DNA of 64,000 bases from positions 27,645 through 91,644 of the forward strand of contig JAZNPK010000022.1 in the NCBI GenBank assembly GCA_045589595.1, written 5' to 3'. Below the pieces are notes generated by a model. The model had not been told where the DNA came from, searched no databases, and saw only the letters and a list, made by a program, of their open reading frames with translations. The DNA comes from SIG77 sp045589595. Lineage in GTDB: Bacteria; Verrucomicrobiota; Lentisphaeria; Victivallales; UBA1829. Shown here one piece after another: positions 25,730 through 34,181 of the stretch (position 1 is its first letter; each line of letters opens with the position of its first letter). The translations under genes and the position numbers were made by a program.

Positions 25730-27186
25730 CAGAATGTTCCCTTCTTTTCAGATTTCAGCGGAGTGACCATGCCGGTACGGAATCCCTGCGGCAGCGCGAC
25801 AGGTGTCCGGACGGCAGCCGAGACCGTGAGGCAGACATGAGTCGTTTCCGTGGATGTTGTGGTTGTGCCGAACAGATATTTCAACACGGGAATAGCGGAA
25901 AGAAAAGGGATGCCGATGGTCTGCTCCACTTTCTGTTTTCTGTCCCAGCGCGCCAGTACCGTTTCCCGGTTCAGGGCAATGAGCGTACTGCCGACGATGC
26001 TGCCGGTCTCGATCAGTTCCGAACCGAGATTGTTGCGCTCCACCGTGTTGGCTGTCTGGACATCATAGGTGAAAAAGACGGTACCGGGGATGTTGTTGTA
26101 AGCACCCGGACGGTACGGCTTGAAGGAAAATGCTTCATTATCCGGATAACCATTCTGGGGTGTACCGTAATGCAGATTGGCAATCGGTGCCGTGATCTTG
26201 AGATAAACCTGATGATAATCTGAACTGCCGATGGCACCGGCGATCACACTGGTCTGGTCGTTGTTGTTCTTCACAATGTTCTGCAGTTCCGGATTGAAAT
26301 AGATCTCCGACACTGCCGAATCCGAATTCAACACCGTCAGGCTCGCCGTATTTTTGATTTCCGCATGTCCGGACTGGGCAAGGATACGCAGAAAACTGGC
26401 GTCAAACTGGGGTGCAAAAAGAAATCCGCCCGCAGGTCCGCTCATCGCCTGCAGCGCATTGGAGCCGCCGGAAGAAACACTGAAAGACTGAAACGCCGTC
26501 TGAAACATATTCAAGCCGGGACCGTTTTTCCACGCCAGATATTCCACGCCCATGTCACGCAGCGTACTTTCACGGACTTCGTAGATCCGGAACGAAAACG
26601 TAATGGAAGGCGACGGGCGATCGATCCATGAAAGAAACTGAAATGTATAATCCGTGTTGGCACTGTTGTCTTTCCAGTAGATCTGATTGGAATTGGCATC
26701 CCACGCATAAACCGAACCGTAAGGACCTTCCCCCACTTCCGCATCCACAAGCACATTCAGCAGATTCTCGCCGGAACGGAATTTCGGACGGTAAACCGCA
26801 CGGGTGATCCCCGTTCCACGGATCACATCATCCGGCGCTTTTCCGTCAATTTTGATGTTGCGGTCGATCTTCTTCACAAAGTCATCCACATAGGGCATCA
26901 TTTTCACCGGACAGGTAACCGTCAGCATCTGGGCATTGTTCGCCCCGTAACCGATGTCACTCACACTCGAATTCATATTGTAACGGCGCACGATCCCCAG
27001 CAGAAACGGCGAAACATCATTCGCCTGCACATACTTGAGATGATAGATCTTTGAAACCATATAGTCCTGGGCATCATCCTGCACCAGACGCAGAGTCTGA
27101 ACATCTTTCCCGTCCATATCCTGCGCACAGAACGGTAAACACAACAATAAACCCGCCCCCGCAAACAACCACTTTTTCCGATTCAT
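25729..27186 (-). CDS. Secretin-like outer-membrane protein (first of tandem pair)
   Basis: 485 residues from ATG 27186, preceded by GGAGGGCGG. The signal peptide is KKWLFAGAGLLLCLPFCAQ. An N1-like module (YHLKYVQANDVSPFLLGIVRR) is followed by a central SITFSFRIYEVRESTLRDMGVEYLAW, equivalent to the start of the secretin core. The C-terminal KVEQTIGIPFLSAIPVLKYLFG matches the IP.L..LF hallmark. It is more divergent than its downstream partner: the GGL motif is replaced by STLIALNRE. The pair may form a hetero-oligomer or act on different substrates. It starts the operon that continues with the second secretin-like protein and a lipoprotein. Confidence 0.8.
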   Translation of the reverse strand: MNRKKWLFAGAGLLLCLPFCAQDMDGKDVQTLRLVQDDAQDYMVSKIYHLKYVQANDVSPFLLGIVRRYNMNSSVSDIGYGANNAQMLTVTCPVKMMPYVDDFVKKIDRNIKIDGKAPDDVIRGTGITRAVYRPKFRSGENLLNVLVDAEVGEGPYGSVYAWDANSNQIYWKDNSANTDYTFQFLSWIDRPSPSITFSFRIYEVRESTLRDMGVEYLAWKNGPGLNMFQTAFQSFSVSSGGSNALQAMSGPAGGFLFAPQFDASFLRILAQSGHAEIKNTASLTVLNSDSAVSEIYFNPELQNIVKNNNDQTSVIAGAIGSSDYHQVYLKITAPIANLHYGTPQNGYPDNEAFSFKPYRPGAYNNIPGTVFFTYDVQTANTVERNNLGSELIETGSIVGSTLIALNRETVLARWDRKQKVEQTIGIPFLSAIPVLKYLFGTTTTSTETTHVCLTVSAAVRTPVALPQGFRTGMVTPLKSEKKGTF

Positions 27187-27325
27187 CTCGCCGCCCTCCT
27201 TCAAAATAAAAGGTGAAATATATACCACAGCACAATGGAATGTGCCAAATTATTACCATTGGACAACATGCCGCAAAAAAAGTGACAAAAAAAATGAGAA
27301 AGAGTAAAGATACCGGCAACGCTCA

Positions 27326-27441
27326 GGGCGGCTCCGCGCGGTGAACCGCGCACACCGTTCCGGCAGCGGAAAAAGCGCACGCCGCGGGCGTGCGCACCGC
27401 TGCGGAACGGCGTCGGACGCTTTGCGTCCGTGGAGCCGCCC
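27326..27441. repeat. Cloverleaf inverted-repeat element, copy B
   Basis: An outer stem of 10 bp (27326-27335 with 27432-27441) encloses three hairpins: 27336-27351 (6-bp stem, TGAA loop), 27355-27410 (14-bp stem with one bulge, containing a nested GCGCACGCC/GGCGTGCGC hairpin) and 27414-27430 (7-bp stem, TTT loop). The start GGCGGCTCCGCGC and the GGTGAA loop match copies A and D. It lies 25 bp beyond the rex stop, in the reverse orientation to rex. Confidence 0.85.
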
Positions 27442-27465
27442 GTCGCTGAGTGGGAGGGTGTGGGA

Positions 27466-28107
27466 TCAGGCGTGTTCCAGCCGTTTTCTGGAGAGGAGAG
27501 CGAAGCCGCCGGCGATCACTTCCCGCTGTACGATGACATGCTGGGGGAGCTGGAGGCATGTATTGGAAAAGTTCCAGATCAGATGGATCCCGGCGGCAAC
27601 GATGCGTTCAGCGGTCTGCTGTGCGCTGTCGGCGGGGATGCAGAGGATCGCCATTTCGATAGCGGGTTTCCGTTCCTGCAGGACTTGTTCCAGCCGATCC
27701 ATATTCCGGATGGTCCTGCCGTAAACGGTCTGTCCGATCCGTGCGGGAGCGACATCGAAGACGTCGCAGATATCCAGTCCGTATTCATCGGTAAACTCAT
27801 GGAAACCGAGGAGTGCCGTACCGAGGGAACCGGCTCCGATGAGACAGGCGCGCATACTGCGGTCCCAGCCCAGATAGGTCCGGATGGCGCAGATCAGATC
27901 ATCGATCCTGTAACCGACGCCACGGCTCCCGGTAACGCCGGTCAGTTCAAAATCTTTTCTGACCACGATGGGATCTGTGCTCATATATGCGGCGAGAGTC
28001 GAAGTGGAAGCGAATGTTTCCCCTTGTGCCTGCATGGACAGCAGTTTATGATAATAAGTGGGCATCCGCCGGATCGCAGGAGTATTCAGGACTTTATGTC
28101 TGCTCAT
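27466..28107 (-). CDS. rex: Redox-sensing transcriptional repressor Rex
   Basis: 213 residues. An N-terminal winged helix covers residues 1-80 (TPAIRRMPTYYHKL, STSTLAAYMSTDPIVVRKDFEL, and the family hallmark GVGYRIDDLI). A Rossmann NAD(H)-binding domain follows: ACLIGAGSLGTALLGF and CDVFDVAPARIGQTVYGR. The C-terminal region (GIHLIWNFSNTCLQLP) and the swapped helix are present. Rex represses fermentation and respiration genes until NADH rises. It has its own promoter just upstream. Its targets are not visible, though the adjacent flavin oxidoreductase operon and hydF could be candidates. Confidence 0.95.
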   Translation of the reverse strand: MSRHKVLNTPAIRRMPTYYHKLLSMQAQGETFASTSTLAAYMSTDPIVVRKDFELTGVTGSRGVGYRIDDLICAIRTYLGWDRSMRACLIGAGSLGTALLGFHEFTDEYGLDICDVFDVAPARIGQTVYGRTIRNMDRLEQVLQERKPAIEMAILCIPADSAQQTAERIVAAGIHLIWNFSNTCLQLPQHVIVQREVIAGGFALLSRKRLEHA

Positions 28108-28143
28108 ATTTTCTTGTCCGTCTTGTTGTTCATTTTCTGCCGT

Positions 28144-28172
28144 AATATAGCATTATGGCAACAAAAAGTCAA
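28144..28172 (-). promoter_or_regulatory. Promoter of rex
   Basis: On the minus strand TTGACT (28167-28172) and TATATT (28144-28149) are exactly 17 bp apart, about 36 bp before the rex ATG. A single TTGTGAA half-site resembling one arm of a Rex box lies just upstream (28186-28192), without a matching second arm. Confidence 0.75.
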
Positions 28173-28191
28173 GATACTTCTTTATCTATCT

Positions 28192-28773
28192 TCACAATGA
28201 GTCAACGGCGGGATCGGTATAAACGACCAGTCCTTTTGCGCGGCTGCATCCTTCCGGCAGTTCCACCCGGTGCGGGATATTGGCTTTCAGATAGAGGGTA
28301 TCGCCTGTACGCATACGGTGTCTGCCGTTGTTGTCGTACAGATAATAATCCAGTTCCCCTTCCAGCAGCACGAAAAATTCTTCCGTATCATGGAACATGA
28401 AATCCCGCGGTCCGGCGGGTGTATATTCGATGATAAAGGGGTCCATTTTTCTTCCGATCTGCTGATATGCCATGGCAAAATAGCGGATCCCGTACTGTTC
28501 GCCGTCGTCCCGGTGAAGTTCCTCCCCTTCATCGATTCTGCCGAAGGTATATTGAGGTACGGCGTTTCCGGCTTCGCTGAACAGGGAACTGACCGGGATG
28601 CCCAAAGCTTCAGCGATCCGGACCAGTGCCTTCAGCGATGGCGTCTGACGGAAATTTTCCACCTGGGAGATAAATCCTTTGCTGAAACCGCTTTTTCTGG
28701 CAAGCTGTTCCAGTGTCATACCCTGAGTCTGACGCACTTTCCGGATGGTTTGCGATAATTCCAGCAAGTTCAT
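28192..28773 (-). CDS. XRE-family regulator with cupin domain
   Basis: 193 residues. An N-terminal helix-turn-helix (residues 5-62) contains GMTLEQLARKSGFSKGFISQVE, typical of the XRE/Cro family. A C-terminal cupin domain follows, with FMFHDTEEFFVLLEGELDYYL, GDTLYLKANIPHRVELP and the expected His/Glu metal ligands. Such proteins sense a small ligand through the cupin and control nearby metabolic operons. The ATG overlaps the DUF1667 stop by 4 bp, so it is the last gene of the flavin-oxidoreductase operon and is likely to regulate it. Confidence 0.9.
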   Translation of the reverse strand: MNLLELSQTIRKVRQTQGMTLEQLARKSGFSKGFISQVENFRQTPSLKALVRIAEALGIPVSSLFSEAGNAVPQYTFGRIDEGEELHRDDGEQYGIRYFAMAYQQIGRKMDPFIIEYTPAGPRDFMFHDTEEFFVLLEGELDYYLYDNNGRHRMRTGDTLYLKANIPHRVELPEGCSRAKGLVVYTDPAVDSL

Positions 28774-29156
28774 TTTTCAACTCCTTTCTCCGATCTGTTG
28801 CGATTTTCCGATGCCACCACATTGATCCCGCTCCCTTCCACATCCGACAGCAAAACATCGCCGCCCTTCACCGGCAGAGTTACGGTCATGCGGTACAAAC
28901 GGTTCAGCAGCGGCGCGATCCATTTTTTCGGCAGTGGCTGATCCGTTCGTACCGGCAGCATGGCGCCATCCGGATCATCCGTCCGCACCACAGCAGTCAC
29001 GACCCGGCGGGGATCGGTCAATTCCTGTTGAGCGTAAGCAACCCCCCGCGGACATCCGTTGCCGGAGATATTCCAGCTGTTGTCTGTCATTCGTTCAGCG
29101 TGCAGGGGACATCCCTTCGGACAACTGATACAGATCAAATATTCCACTTTCAGCAT
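28770..29156 (-). CDS. DUF1667 protein of the glycerol-phosphate/FAD oxidoreductase cluster
   Basis: 128 residues. The start is ATG 29156, which overlaps the upstream stop by 7 bp. The N-terminus YLICISCPKGCPLHAER and SGNGCPRGVAYAQQELTDPRRVVTAVV are diagnostic of DUF1667, with four conserved Cys suited to an iron-sulfur cluster or zinc. This family nearly always accompanies a GlpA-like dehydrogenase and an FAD/NAD oxidoreductase, exactly as here. It is probably a third subunit or electron carrier. The exact function is unknown. Confidence 0.9.
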   Translation of the reverse strand: MLKVEYLICISCPKGCPLHAERMTDNSWNISGNGCPRGVAYAQQELTDPRRVVTAVVRTDDPDGAMLPVRTDQPLPKKWIAPLLNRLYRMTVTLPVKGGDVLLSDVEGSGINVVASENRNRSEKGVEK

Positions 29157-30430
29157 GATGCACTCTCCGGTCCGCGGCGCAGATGAAAATTCAGCTCCGC
29201 ATTTTCTTTTTCCGCTTCCGCCAACACCTGTTCCGCAAGTTCCACGCAGATCATTTCTGCCGGGCGCACAAAGGGCAGATGTTTTTTCCAGAGGACTTTC
29301 CCCCCGGCTTCGGCGGTCAGCACACATTTTTCCCCGACGATCAGAGGCCGGAACGAAAAAACCGTATCGCAGACACCTGTCCGCGCCGGTACGGCATATT
29401 TCAGATTTTCCCCCGCACGGACGGCAATGCTGTCGGACCGTTTGCCGCCATTGAGTCTGTGAAGGATCCCCGCCGCGGCGCGCTCCGATTCGCGGGTCAC
29501 ATAGTCGGCAAGATCGTGAACATGCAGCACATTTCCGGCGGAAAAGATCCCCGGTACGCTGGTCTCATAATTGGCATCCACCACAGCACCGCCGGTGGCG
29601 GGATCGAGTTTCACACCTGCATCGGCAGCAAGTTCCGTTTCGGGAATCAGCCCCACGGAAAAGAGGACCGTATCACAATCAATGTGGAACACCCGGTCCA
29701 TATCGGGCTGCCGTTCCGCATCCAGCGGGGCGACATCCACGCCGGACACACGGTCTTTTCCGCAGATATTGACAACGGAATGGGCGAGATAAAGCGGAAT
29801 GTTGAAATCGTGGAGACATTGCACCACATTCCGCGTCAGCCCCGACGGATAAGGCATGATCTCCACCACCGCTTTCACATCGATGCCGCACCAGCGCAAA
29901 CGGCGTGCCATGATCAGACCGATGTCGCCCGATCCCACGATCACCGCACTTTTTCCGGGCAGGATCCCTTCCCGGTTCAACAGTTTCTGAGCGGCTCCGG
30001 CAGTAAATACTCCGGCGGGCCGTGTACCGGGCGTCACAATATTGCCCCGGCTCCGTTCGCGGCAGCCCATGGCAAGAAAGACCGCTTTCGCCAGAACGGA
30101 ACGGACTCCATCCCTGCCGGAAAGGAGTGTCAGCCGGAAGGATGCGTCCTCCTGTTTTTCCACATCGGTCACAGTGCATCCGCAAAGAAATTCCGCGCCT
30201 GCCAGTTCTGCCTGAACCAGCGCCCGGTCCGCATACTCCGGTCCGGTCAATTCCTCTTTGAAACAGTGGAGCCCGAAGCCGTTGTGGATGCATTGACGCA
30301 GGATCCCGCCCGCATGTTCCTCCCGGTCGATGACCAGCGTCCGTTTTCCGGCGGCGGCGGTCACTGCGGCTGCAGCGAGACCGGCAGCTCCGGCACCAAT
30401 CACTGCAACATCACAAATTTCAGTTTTCAT
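29150..30430 (-). CDS. FAD-dependent pyridine nucleotide-disulfide oxidoreductase-like protein
   Basis: 426 residues from ATG 30430. The N-terminal FAD-binding motif is DVAVIGAGAAGLAAAAVTAA. QCIHNGFGLHCFKEELTGPEY is a signature of the oxidoreductase that partners DUF1667. The second dinucleotide fold is SAVIVGSGDIGLIMARRLRWCG. The C-terminal FAD motif is TSVPGIFSAGNVLHVHDLADYV. It probably shuttles electrons between NAD(P)H and the GlpA-like partner. It overlaps both neighbours (ATGA with the upstream gene, 7 bp with DUF1667), indicating translational coupling. Confidence 0.9.
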   Translation of the reverse strand: MKTEICDVAVIGAGAAGLAAAAVTAAAGKRTLVIDREEHAGGILRQCIHNGFGLHCFKEELTGPEYADRALVQAELAGAEFLCGCTVTDVEKQEDASFRLTLLSGRDGVRSVLAKAVFLAMGCRERSRGNIVTPGTRPAGVFTAGAAQKLLNREGILPGKSAVIVGSGDIGLIMARRLRWCGIDVKAVVEIMPYPSGLTRNVVQCLHDFNIPLYLAHSVVNICGKDRVSGVDVAPLDAERQPDMDRVFHIDCDTVLFSVGLIPETELAADAGVKLDPATGGAVVDANYETSVPGIFSAGNVLHVHDLADYVTRESERAAAGILHRLNGGKRSDSIAVRAGENLKYAVPARTGVCDTVFSFRPLIVGEKCVLTAEAGGKVLWKKHLPFVRPAEMICVELAEQVLAEAEKENAELNFHLRRGPESASC

Positions 30431-31875
30431 TCTTTCACCTCCAGATCGCCGAGAGATCCGATGCAGATCCGGCTGTTTCCGCCACGCTTGGTCAATTCGG
30501 TTACGGGAATCCCGGTTTCCCGGCTGATGATCTTCAGAATACGCGCGGCGCAGAAGCCGCCCTGACACCGCCCCATTCCTGCCCGGGTATAAAATTTGAT
30601 CCCGTCCACCGTGGTATGTCCGTGCCGGATCGCCGTAACGATCTCCGCCTCACTGATCTTTTCACAGCGGCAGATGATATTGGTCCATGCAGGATCGTCC
30701 TGATGAAGCTGTTCCAGCGATGCGGTACTTTCTCTGCGGATCATCCGGTGAGGCGGCAGAGACGGGAGAAAAGATGTTTTCAGCGGCAGTTCCAGACCCG
30801 CCTTTTCCAGCAGTTCCCGCACAAAGATCCCGATGGCGGGCGATGCTGTCAGACCCGGCGATTGGATCCCCGCGACCTGGATCAGCGCCGGAACTTTTTC
30901 CGACGGTTCAATATAAAAATCCTCCGATTCCAGCACGGGACGCAGTCCGGCAAAGGATGTGATCACAGACCGCGGATCCACGCCCTGCACCATCCCCTGC
31001 ACTTTCTTCAGGATCGTCCGGAAATGAAGCGGTGTCGTTGCCGTATCTTCCTTATCATCAATGGGATCGGCAGTCGGTCCGATCATAGTCGTCCCTCCGG
31101 CTGTCGGGATCACGAGTACGCCCTTGGAATGTTTCACCGGTACGGGAAAAATCACATGCTCCGGCCGGGCGGCGCAAGTGCGGTCAAGCAGATATTCCTC
31201 ACCTTTCCGCGGGTGAATGGTAAATTCTTCCGCACCGCAGACGCGTGATACTTCATCGGCAAAAAGTCCGGCGGCATTGACCACGAACCGCGTCCGGATG
31301 ACTTCCCCGTTTTCAGGTGTCAATGTCCAGATACCTGACTCATATTTCCCGCCGGTGATCCTGCAGTTGAATCGGGTCTCCACGCCATTGAGCAGCGCAT
31401 TTTCCAACAGTTTATATACATAGGTATAAGGCTCCACCGTGCCGCCTTCCGGCGCATAAAATCCGCCGCAGACCGTGGGCTGGAGTTTGGGTTCCAGTTC
31501 CAGCATACGGTCACGGTCGCAGAGTTCAAGCGTATGTATGCCGTTATCCAGTCCGCGCTGATACAGTTTCTTCAGCACTTCCATTTCTTCAGGATCGTAC
31601 GCCGCCACCAGGATCCCGCAGGGACTCCAATCAAAGCCCAGTTCTTCCGCAAGACGGGGAAACAACCGCATCCCCTGAACCTCAAGCCGGGTCTTGAGCA
31701 TGTGGGACGGATGGTGAAAACCACCATGCACGATTCCCGAGTTGGATTTCGATACGCCGAATGATGCATCCGCCGCTTTGTCCAGCAGCAGGATCTTTCC
31801 CTCATACCGGGCAAGTTCACGGGCGATGGATGCGCCGCACACCCCTGCCCCGATCACTGTAACATCATATACCAT
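30427..31875 (-). CDS. GlpA-like FAD-dependent glycerol-3-phosphate dehydrogenase family protein
   Basis: 482 residues starting at ATG 31875. The N-terminal FAD fold is YDVTVIGAGVCGASIARELARYEG. DAO-type motifs include SNSGIVHGGFHHPSHMLKTRLEVQG, and ITSFAGLRPVLESEDFYIEP lies near the end of that domain. The C-terminal about 80 residues form a BFD-like [2Fe-2S] domain: ICRCEKISEAEIVTAIRHG and GMGRCQGGFCAARIL. The substrate could be glycerol-3-phosphate or a related 2-hydroxy compound; the sequence does not decide. It is first in a four-gene operon with a clear promoter and an unusual pair of direct repeats upstream. Confidence 0.88.
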   Translation of the reverse strand: MVYDVTVIGAGVCGASIARELARYEGKILLLDKAADASFGVSKSNSGIVHGGFHHPSHMLKTRLEVQGMRLFPRLAEELGFDWSPCGILVAAYDPEEMEVLKKLYQRGLDNGIHTLELCDRDRMLELEPKLQPTVCGGFYAPEGGTVEPYTYVYKLLENALLNGVETRFNCRITGGKYESGIWTLTPENGEVIRTRFVVNAAGLFADEVSRVCGAEEFTIHPRKGEEYLLDRTCAARPEHVIFPVPVKHSKGVLVIPTAGGTTMIGPTADPIDDKEDTATTPLHFRTILKKVQGMVQGVDPRSVITSFAGLRPVLESEDFYIEPSEKVPALIQVAGIQSPGLTASPAIGIFVRELLEKAGLELPLKTSFLPSLPPHRMIRRESTASLEQLHQDDPAWTNIICRCEKISEAEIVTAIRHGHTTVDGIKFYTRAGMGRCQGGFCAARILKIISRETGIPVTELTKRGGNSRICIGSLGDLEVKE

Positions 31876-31902
31876 GCCAGGAAAAACTCCATTGTTTTTT
31901 TC

Positions 31903-31953
31903 TTTGTTTACCAATTTGTTTACTAATATAAAACCATAACAAAACAAAGTCAA
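31903..31953 (-). promoter_or_regulatory. Promoter and direct-repeat operator of the flavin-oxidoreductase operon
   Basis: On the minus strand TTGACT (31948-31953) and TATATT (31925-31930) are 17 bp apart. Two exact copies of GTAAACAAA (31915-31923 and 31903-31911), one helical turn apart (12 bp), lie immediately downstream of the -10. A repressor bound there would block initiation. The operon's own XRE-cupin protein is the obvious candidate. Confidence 0.75.
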
Positions 31954-31988
31954 GCCACGCAATGCAGATTTCCCGGAAAAATACAGAC

Positions 31989-32020
31989 AAAAAAATGGCG
32001 TCCCGGGGTGGAACGCCATT
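31989..32020 (-). terminator. Terminator after the Ala/Pro-rich secreted protein gene
   Basis: On the minus strand an AATGGCGT/ACGCCATT stem (32013-32020 with 31994-32001) is followed by a run of T residues. It lies 24 bp beyond the stop codon. Confidence 0.8.
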
Positions 32021-32044
32021 GAAGATTCGTATTAAGTATATGAT

Positions 32045-33040
32045 TTACAGAGAAATATTGATCTGAACAGGTGCCGGAGCCGCAGGGGCGGCGGGAGCTG
32101 CGGGTGCTGCTGCAGGAGCGGCGGGAGCCGTCGGTGCCAACGGGACAGCCGGAGCCATCGGAGCCATCGGAGCCGCGGGTGCGGCGGGGGCGGCAGGAGC
32201 TGCAGGTGCGGCAGGAGCAACGGGTGTGGCAGGGGCAACGGGGGCGGCAGGGGCAACGGGTGCAACGGGTGCTGCTGCTGCGGCGGCGGGATCTGCGGCA
32301 GGAGTTGCGGCGGCAGCGGCAGTAGGATCTGCGGCAGGATCTGCGGCAGGAGTTGCGGCGGCGGGGGCGGGAGCCGGTTCAGAGCCGGGCAAAACTTTTC
32401 CGCAGAGACCGGCGGGTGCTTTCTGGACATCTGCCACGGTCTGGAACGCAGTTCCGGCAGGGAGTTGACGCAGATAGATCTGATCCGGAGGCAGGGGTGA
32501 TTTTCCGCCGATCTTACGCGTCAGCAGATAAGGACCGGCGAACTGTCCGCCCGGCGGCAGCTGCGCACCGGACACGGCAAAAAGCATTCTGATGAATGTA
32601 TCTTTCTGCTGTTTGGGCAGGACCCAGGAATCTTTCTTCATGGAATAAGGATTGTCGTCCGTGGCAATGGCAAGGCATACACCGGCGGAGCCGTTGATAT
32701 CGAGCGCGAAATCGAAGCGGGAGAATCCCCGGTCTTTCGGCAGGGAAATGATCAGCTGCGCCCAGCGTGTATCATCGCCGTAAGGGGAAACATCAAGATC
32801 GTTTTCATCGTTGATGGCGGGTTTTTCGGCAGATACTTCCGCACAGAGGATCGTGGCGTAGCCTTTGCGGATGAGATAACTGGTGGCGTCCGGCGATACC
32901 GGAACGACCGGGGCGGTCGCGACTTGGGCTGTTGTTTCTGCGGCAGGTTCAGCGGGGGCGGCATCCTGTGCAGTAATACCCGCCGGAAGCAGAGCGGTGC
33001 CGAGGGCTGCGAGGAAAATTCCTTTGATTCTGGATTTCAT
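32045..33040 (-). CDS. Secreted protein with Ala/Pro-rich low-complexity C-terminus
   Basis: 331 residues, function not recognised. The signal peptide is KSRIKGIFLAALGTALLPAGITAQ. A folded domain spans about residues 50-215 (YLIRKGYATILCAEVSAEKPAIND, RFDFALDINGSAGVCLAIATDD). The remaining 110 residues are almost only Ala and Pro with a few Val, Thr, Asp and Met, ending in a short VQINISL. The low-complexity tail may span the cell wall or be a flexible linker. It has its own promoter and terminator, so it is monocistronic. Confidence 0.85.
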   Translation of the reverse strand: MKSRIKGIFLAALGTALLPAGITAQDAAPAEPAAETTAQVATAPVVPVSPDATSYLIRKGYATILCAEVSAEKPAINDENDLDVSPYGDDTRWAQLIISLPKDRGFSRFDFALDINGSAGVCLAIATDDNPYSMKKDSWVLPKQQKDTFIRMLFAVSGAQLPPGGQFAGPYLLTRKIGGKSPLPPDQIYLRQLPAGTAFQTVADVQKAPAGLCGKVLPGSEPAPAPAAATPAADPAADPTAAAAATPAADPAAAAAAPVAPVAPAAPVAPATPVAPAAPAAPAAPAAPAAPMAPMAPAVPLAPTAPAAPAAAPAAPAAPAAPAPVQINISL

Positions 33041-33083
33041 ATTGGTTTTCTCCGGTCATAGTTCAATCTGTTATGCATACAGT

Positions 33084-33112
33084 AAATTAGCAACTCTTCT
33101 GCGATTTGTCAA
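33084..33112 (-). promoter_or_regulatory. Promoter of the Ala/Pro-rich secreted protein gene
   Basis: On the minus strand a consensus TTGACA (33107-33112) is followed after 17 bp by TAATTT (33084-33089), about 43 bp before the ATG. Confidence 0.7.
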
Positions 33113-33121
33113 GGGGCGGTA

Positions 33122-33150
33122 TTGCATTTCTTTAAAAAAGGGAGTATATT
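33122..33150 (+). promoter_or_regulatory. Promoter of the LpxL-like acyltransferase operon
   Basis: TTGCAT (33122-33127) and TATATT (33145-33150) are 17 bp apart, 49 bp before the ATG at 33200. It lies next to the divergent promoter of the secreted-protein gene. Confidence 0.7.
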
Positions 33151-33199
33151 ACATTCATATAACATAAAAAACAATCCTTTTACAGAAAGAGTAACGCCC

Positions 33200-34180
33200 A
33201 TGAGTTCCAAGCCCCGCAGCAAGATCATCGACGAGATCCAGTACCGTTTTTTTCTTCTGGGAGCCGGTATCATCCGTATCAGTTCCCTGAAATTTGCATA
33301 CGCCCTCGCACGCTTTGTCGGCACATTGTTTTATACCTTTGACTGGAAACACCGCAACCGTGCCATCAGCCACATTCTGCACAGCGGCATCCGCACGACG
33401 AAGAAGGATGCGAAGGCATTGGCAAAGACCAATATGATCCACATGGTGAAAGTTTTTGTGGAGATCATCAAGTTTGACCAGATCATCAATGCGGACAACA
33501 TCCACGAATACATCAAGGCTGCGGACGATCCCATTTCCCAAAAGATCTTCAATCCGGAAACCACCTTTCAGACCATTCTCGCCACGGCACATCTGGGGAA
33601 CTGGGAACTTGCCGGTGGAACGCACTCGGTCCTTACCGATACGCCCATGACATCCATCATGCGGCCTCTGGGCAACGAAAAGATCGGCAACTATTTCTAC
33701 AGTCACCGCAGCAGTTTCCGCCACAAAACGGTATCGAAAGAAAAAGGTCTGCGCCCCCTGCTTCTGGCACACAAAGAAGGCGAAAACATCACCATTGTTG
33801 CGGACCAGCACGCCAGTAAAAAAGAAGGTGTGGAAGTCACATTCTTCGGACATCCCGCCCGGGCTCATGCAACGCCCGCGCTGCTGCATCTGCGGACCGG
33901 TACGCCCATTTCCATGCCTTATCTTCTGCGTGTGGACGATGAATTTCATTTTGAATTCCATTGCGAAGTGGAACCCCTTGTTTACGAACCCACCGGCGAT
34001 AAGGAAGCCGATGTGAAAGCCATCTGTCAGCTTTACACCAGCCATATCGAGCAGGCTGTCCGCAAATATCCGGAACAGTGGCTGTGGGCGCACCGCCGCT
34101 GGCTGGATCTGCACCGCGGACACGATCACGAATACAAAGACGGGAAAAAAATAGAGGACACAACAAAAGAGGAGGCATAA
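33200..34180 (+). CDS. LpxL/HtrB-family lysophospholipid acyltransferase
   Basis: 326 residues from ATG 33200. A farther upstream ATG would lie ahead of the probable transcription start. The family matches the LPS lipid A late acyltransferases: ILATAHLGNWELAGG holds the HX4E catalytic motif, TSIMRPLGNEKIGNYF follows, and ITIVADQHASKKEGVEVTFFGHPARAHATPALLHLRTG is a typical C-terminal signature, ending with YPEQWLWAHRRW. It transfers an acyl chain to a lipid A precursor at the inner membrane. With lpxD in this window it supports an LPS-containing outer membrane. rpe follows after 1 bp. Confidence 0.88.
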   Translation: MSSKPRSKIIDEIQYRFFLLGAGIIRISSLKFAYALARFVGTLFYTFDWKHRNRAISHILHSGIRTTKKDAKALAKTNMIHMVKVFVEIIKFDQIINADNIHEYIKAADDPISQKIFNPETTFQTILATAHLGNWELAGGTHSVLTDTPMTSIMRPLGNEKIGNYFYSHRSSFRHKTVSKEKGLRPLLLAHKEGENITIVADQHASKKEGVEVTFFGHPARAHATPALLHLRTGTPISMPYLLRVDDEFHFEFHCEVEPLVYEPTGDKEADVKAICQLYTSHIEQAVRKYPEQWLWAHRRWLDLHRGHDHEYKDGKKIEDTTKEEA

Positions 34181-34181
34181 A

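Noticed and set aside
27186..27300. A sigma-54-like TGGCAC sequence upstream of the secretin-like operon
   Set aside because: The downstream GC does not fall at the required spacing; a TTGGCA/TATATA sigma-70 promoter with 18-bp spacing is a weak alternative, so no promoter is annotated.
28186..28192. A Rex operator upstream of rex
   Set aside because: Only one TTGTGAA arm is present, so autoregulation by Rex cannot be claimed.
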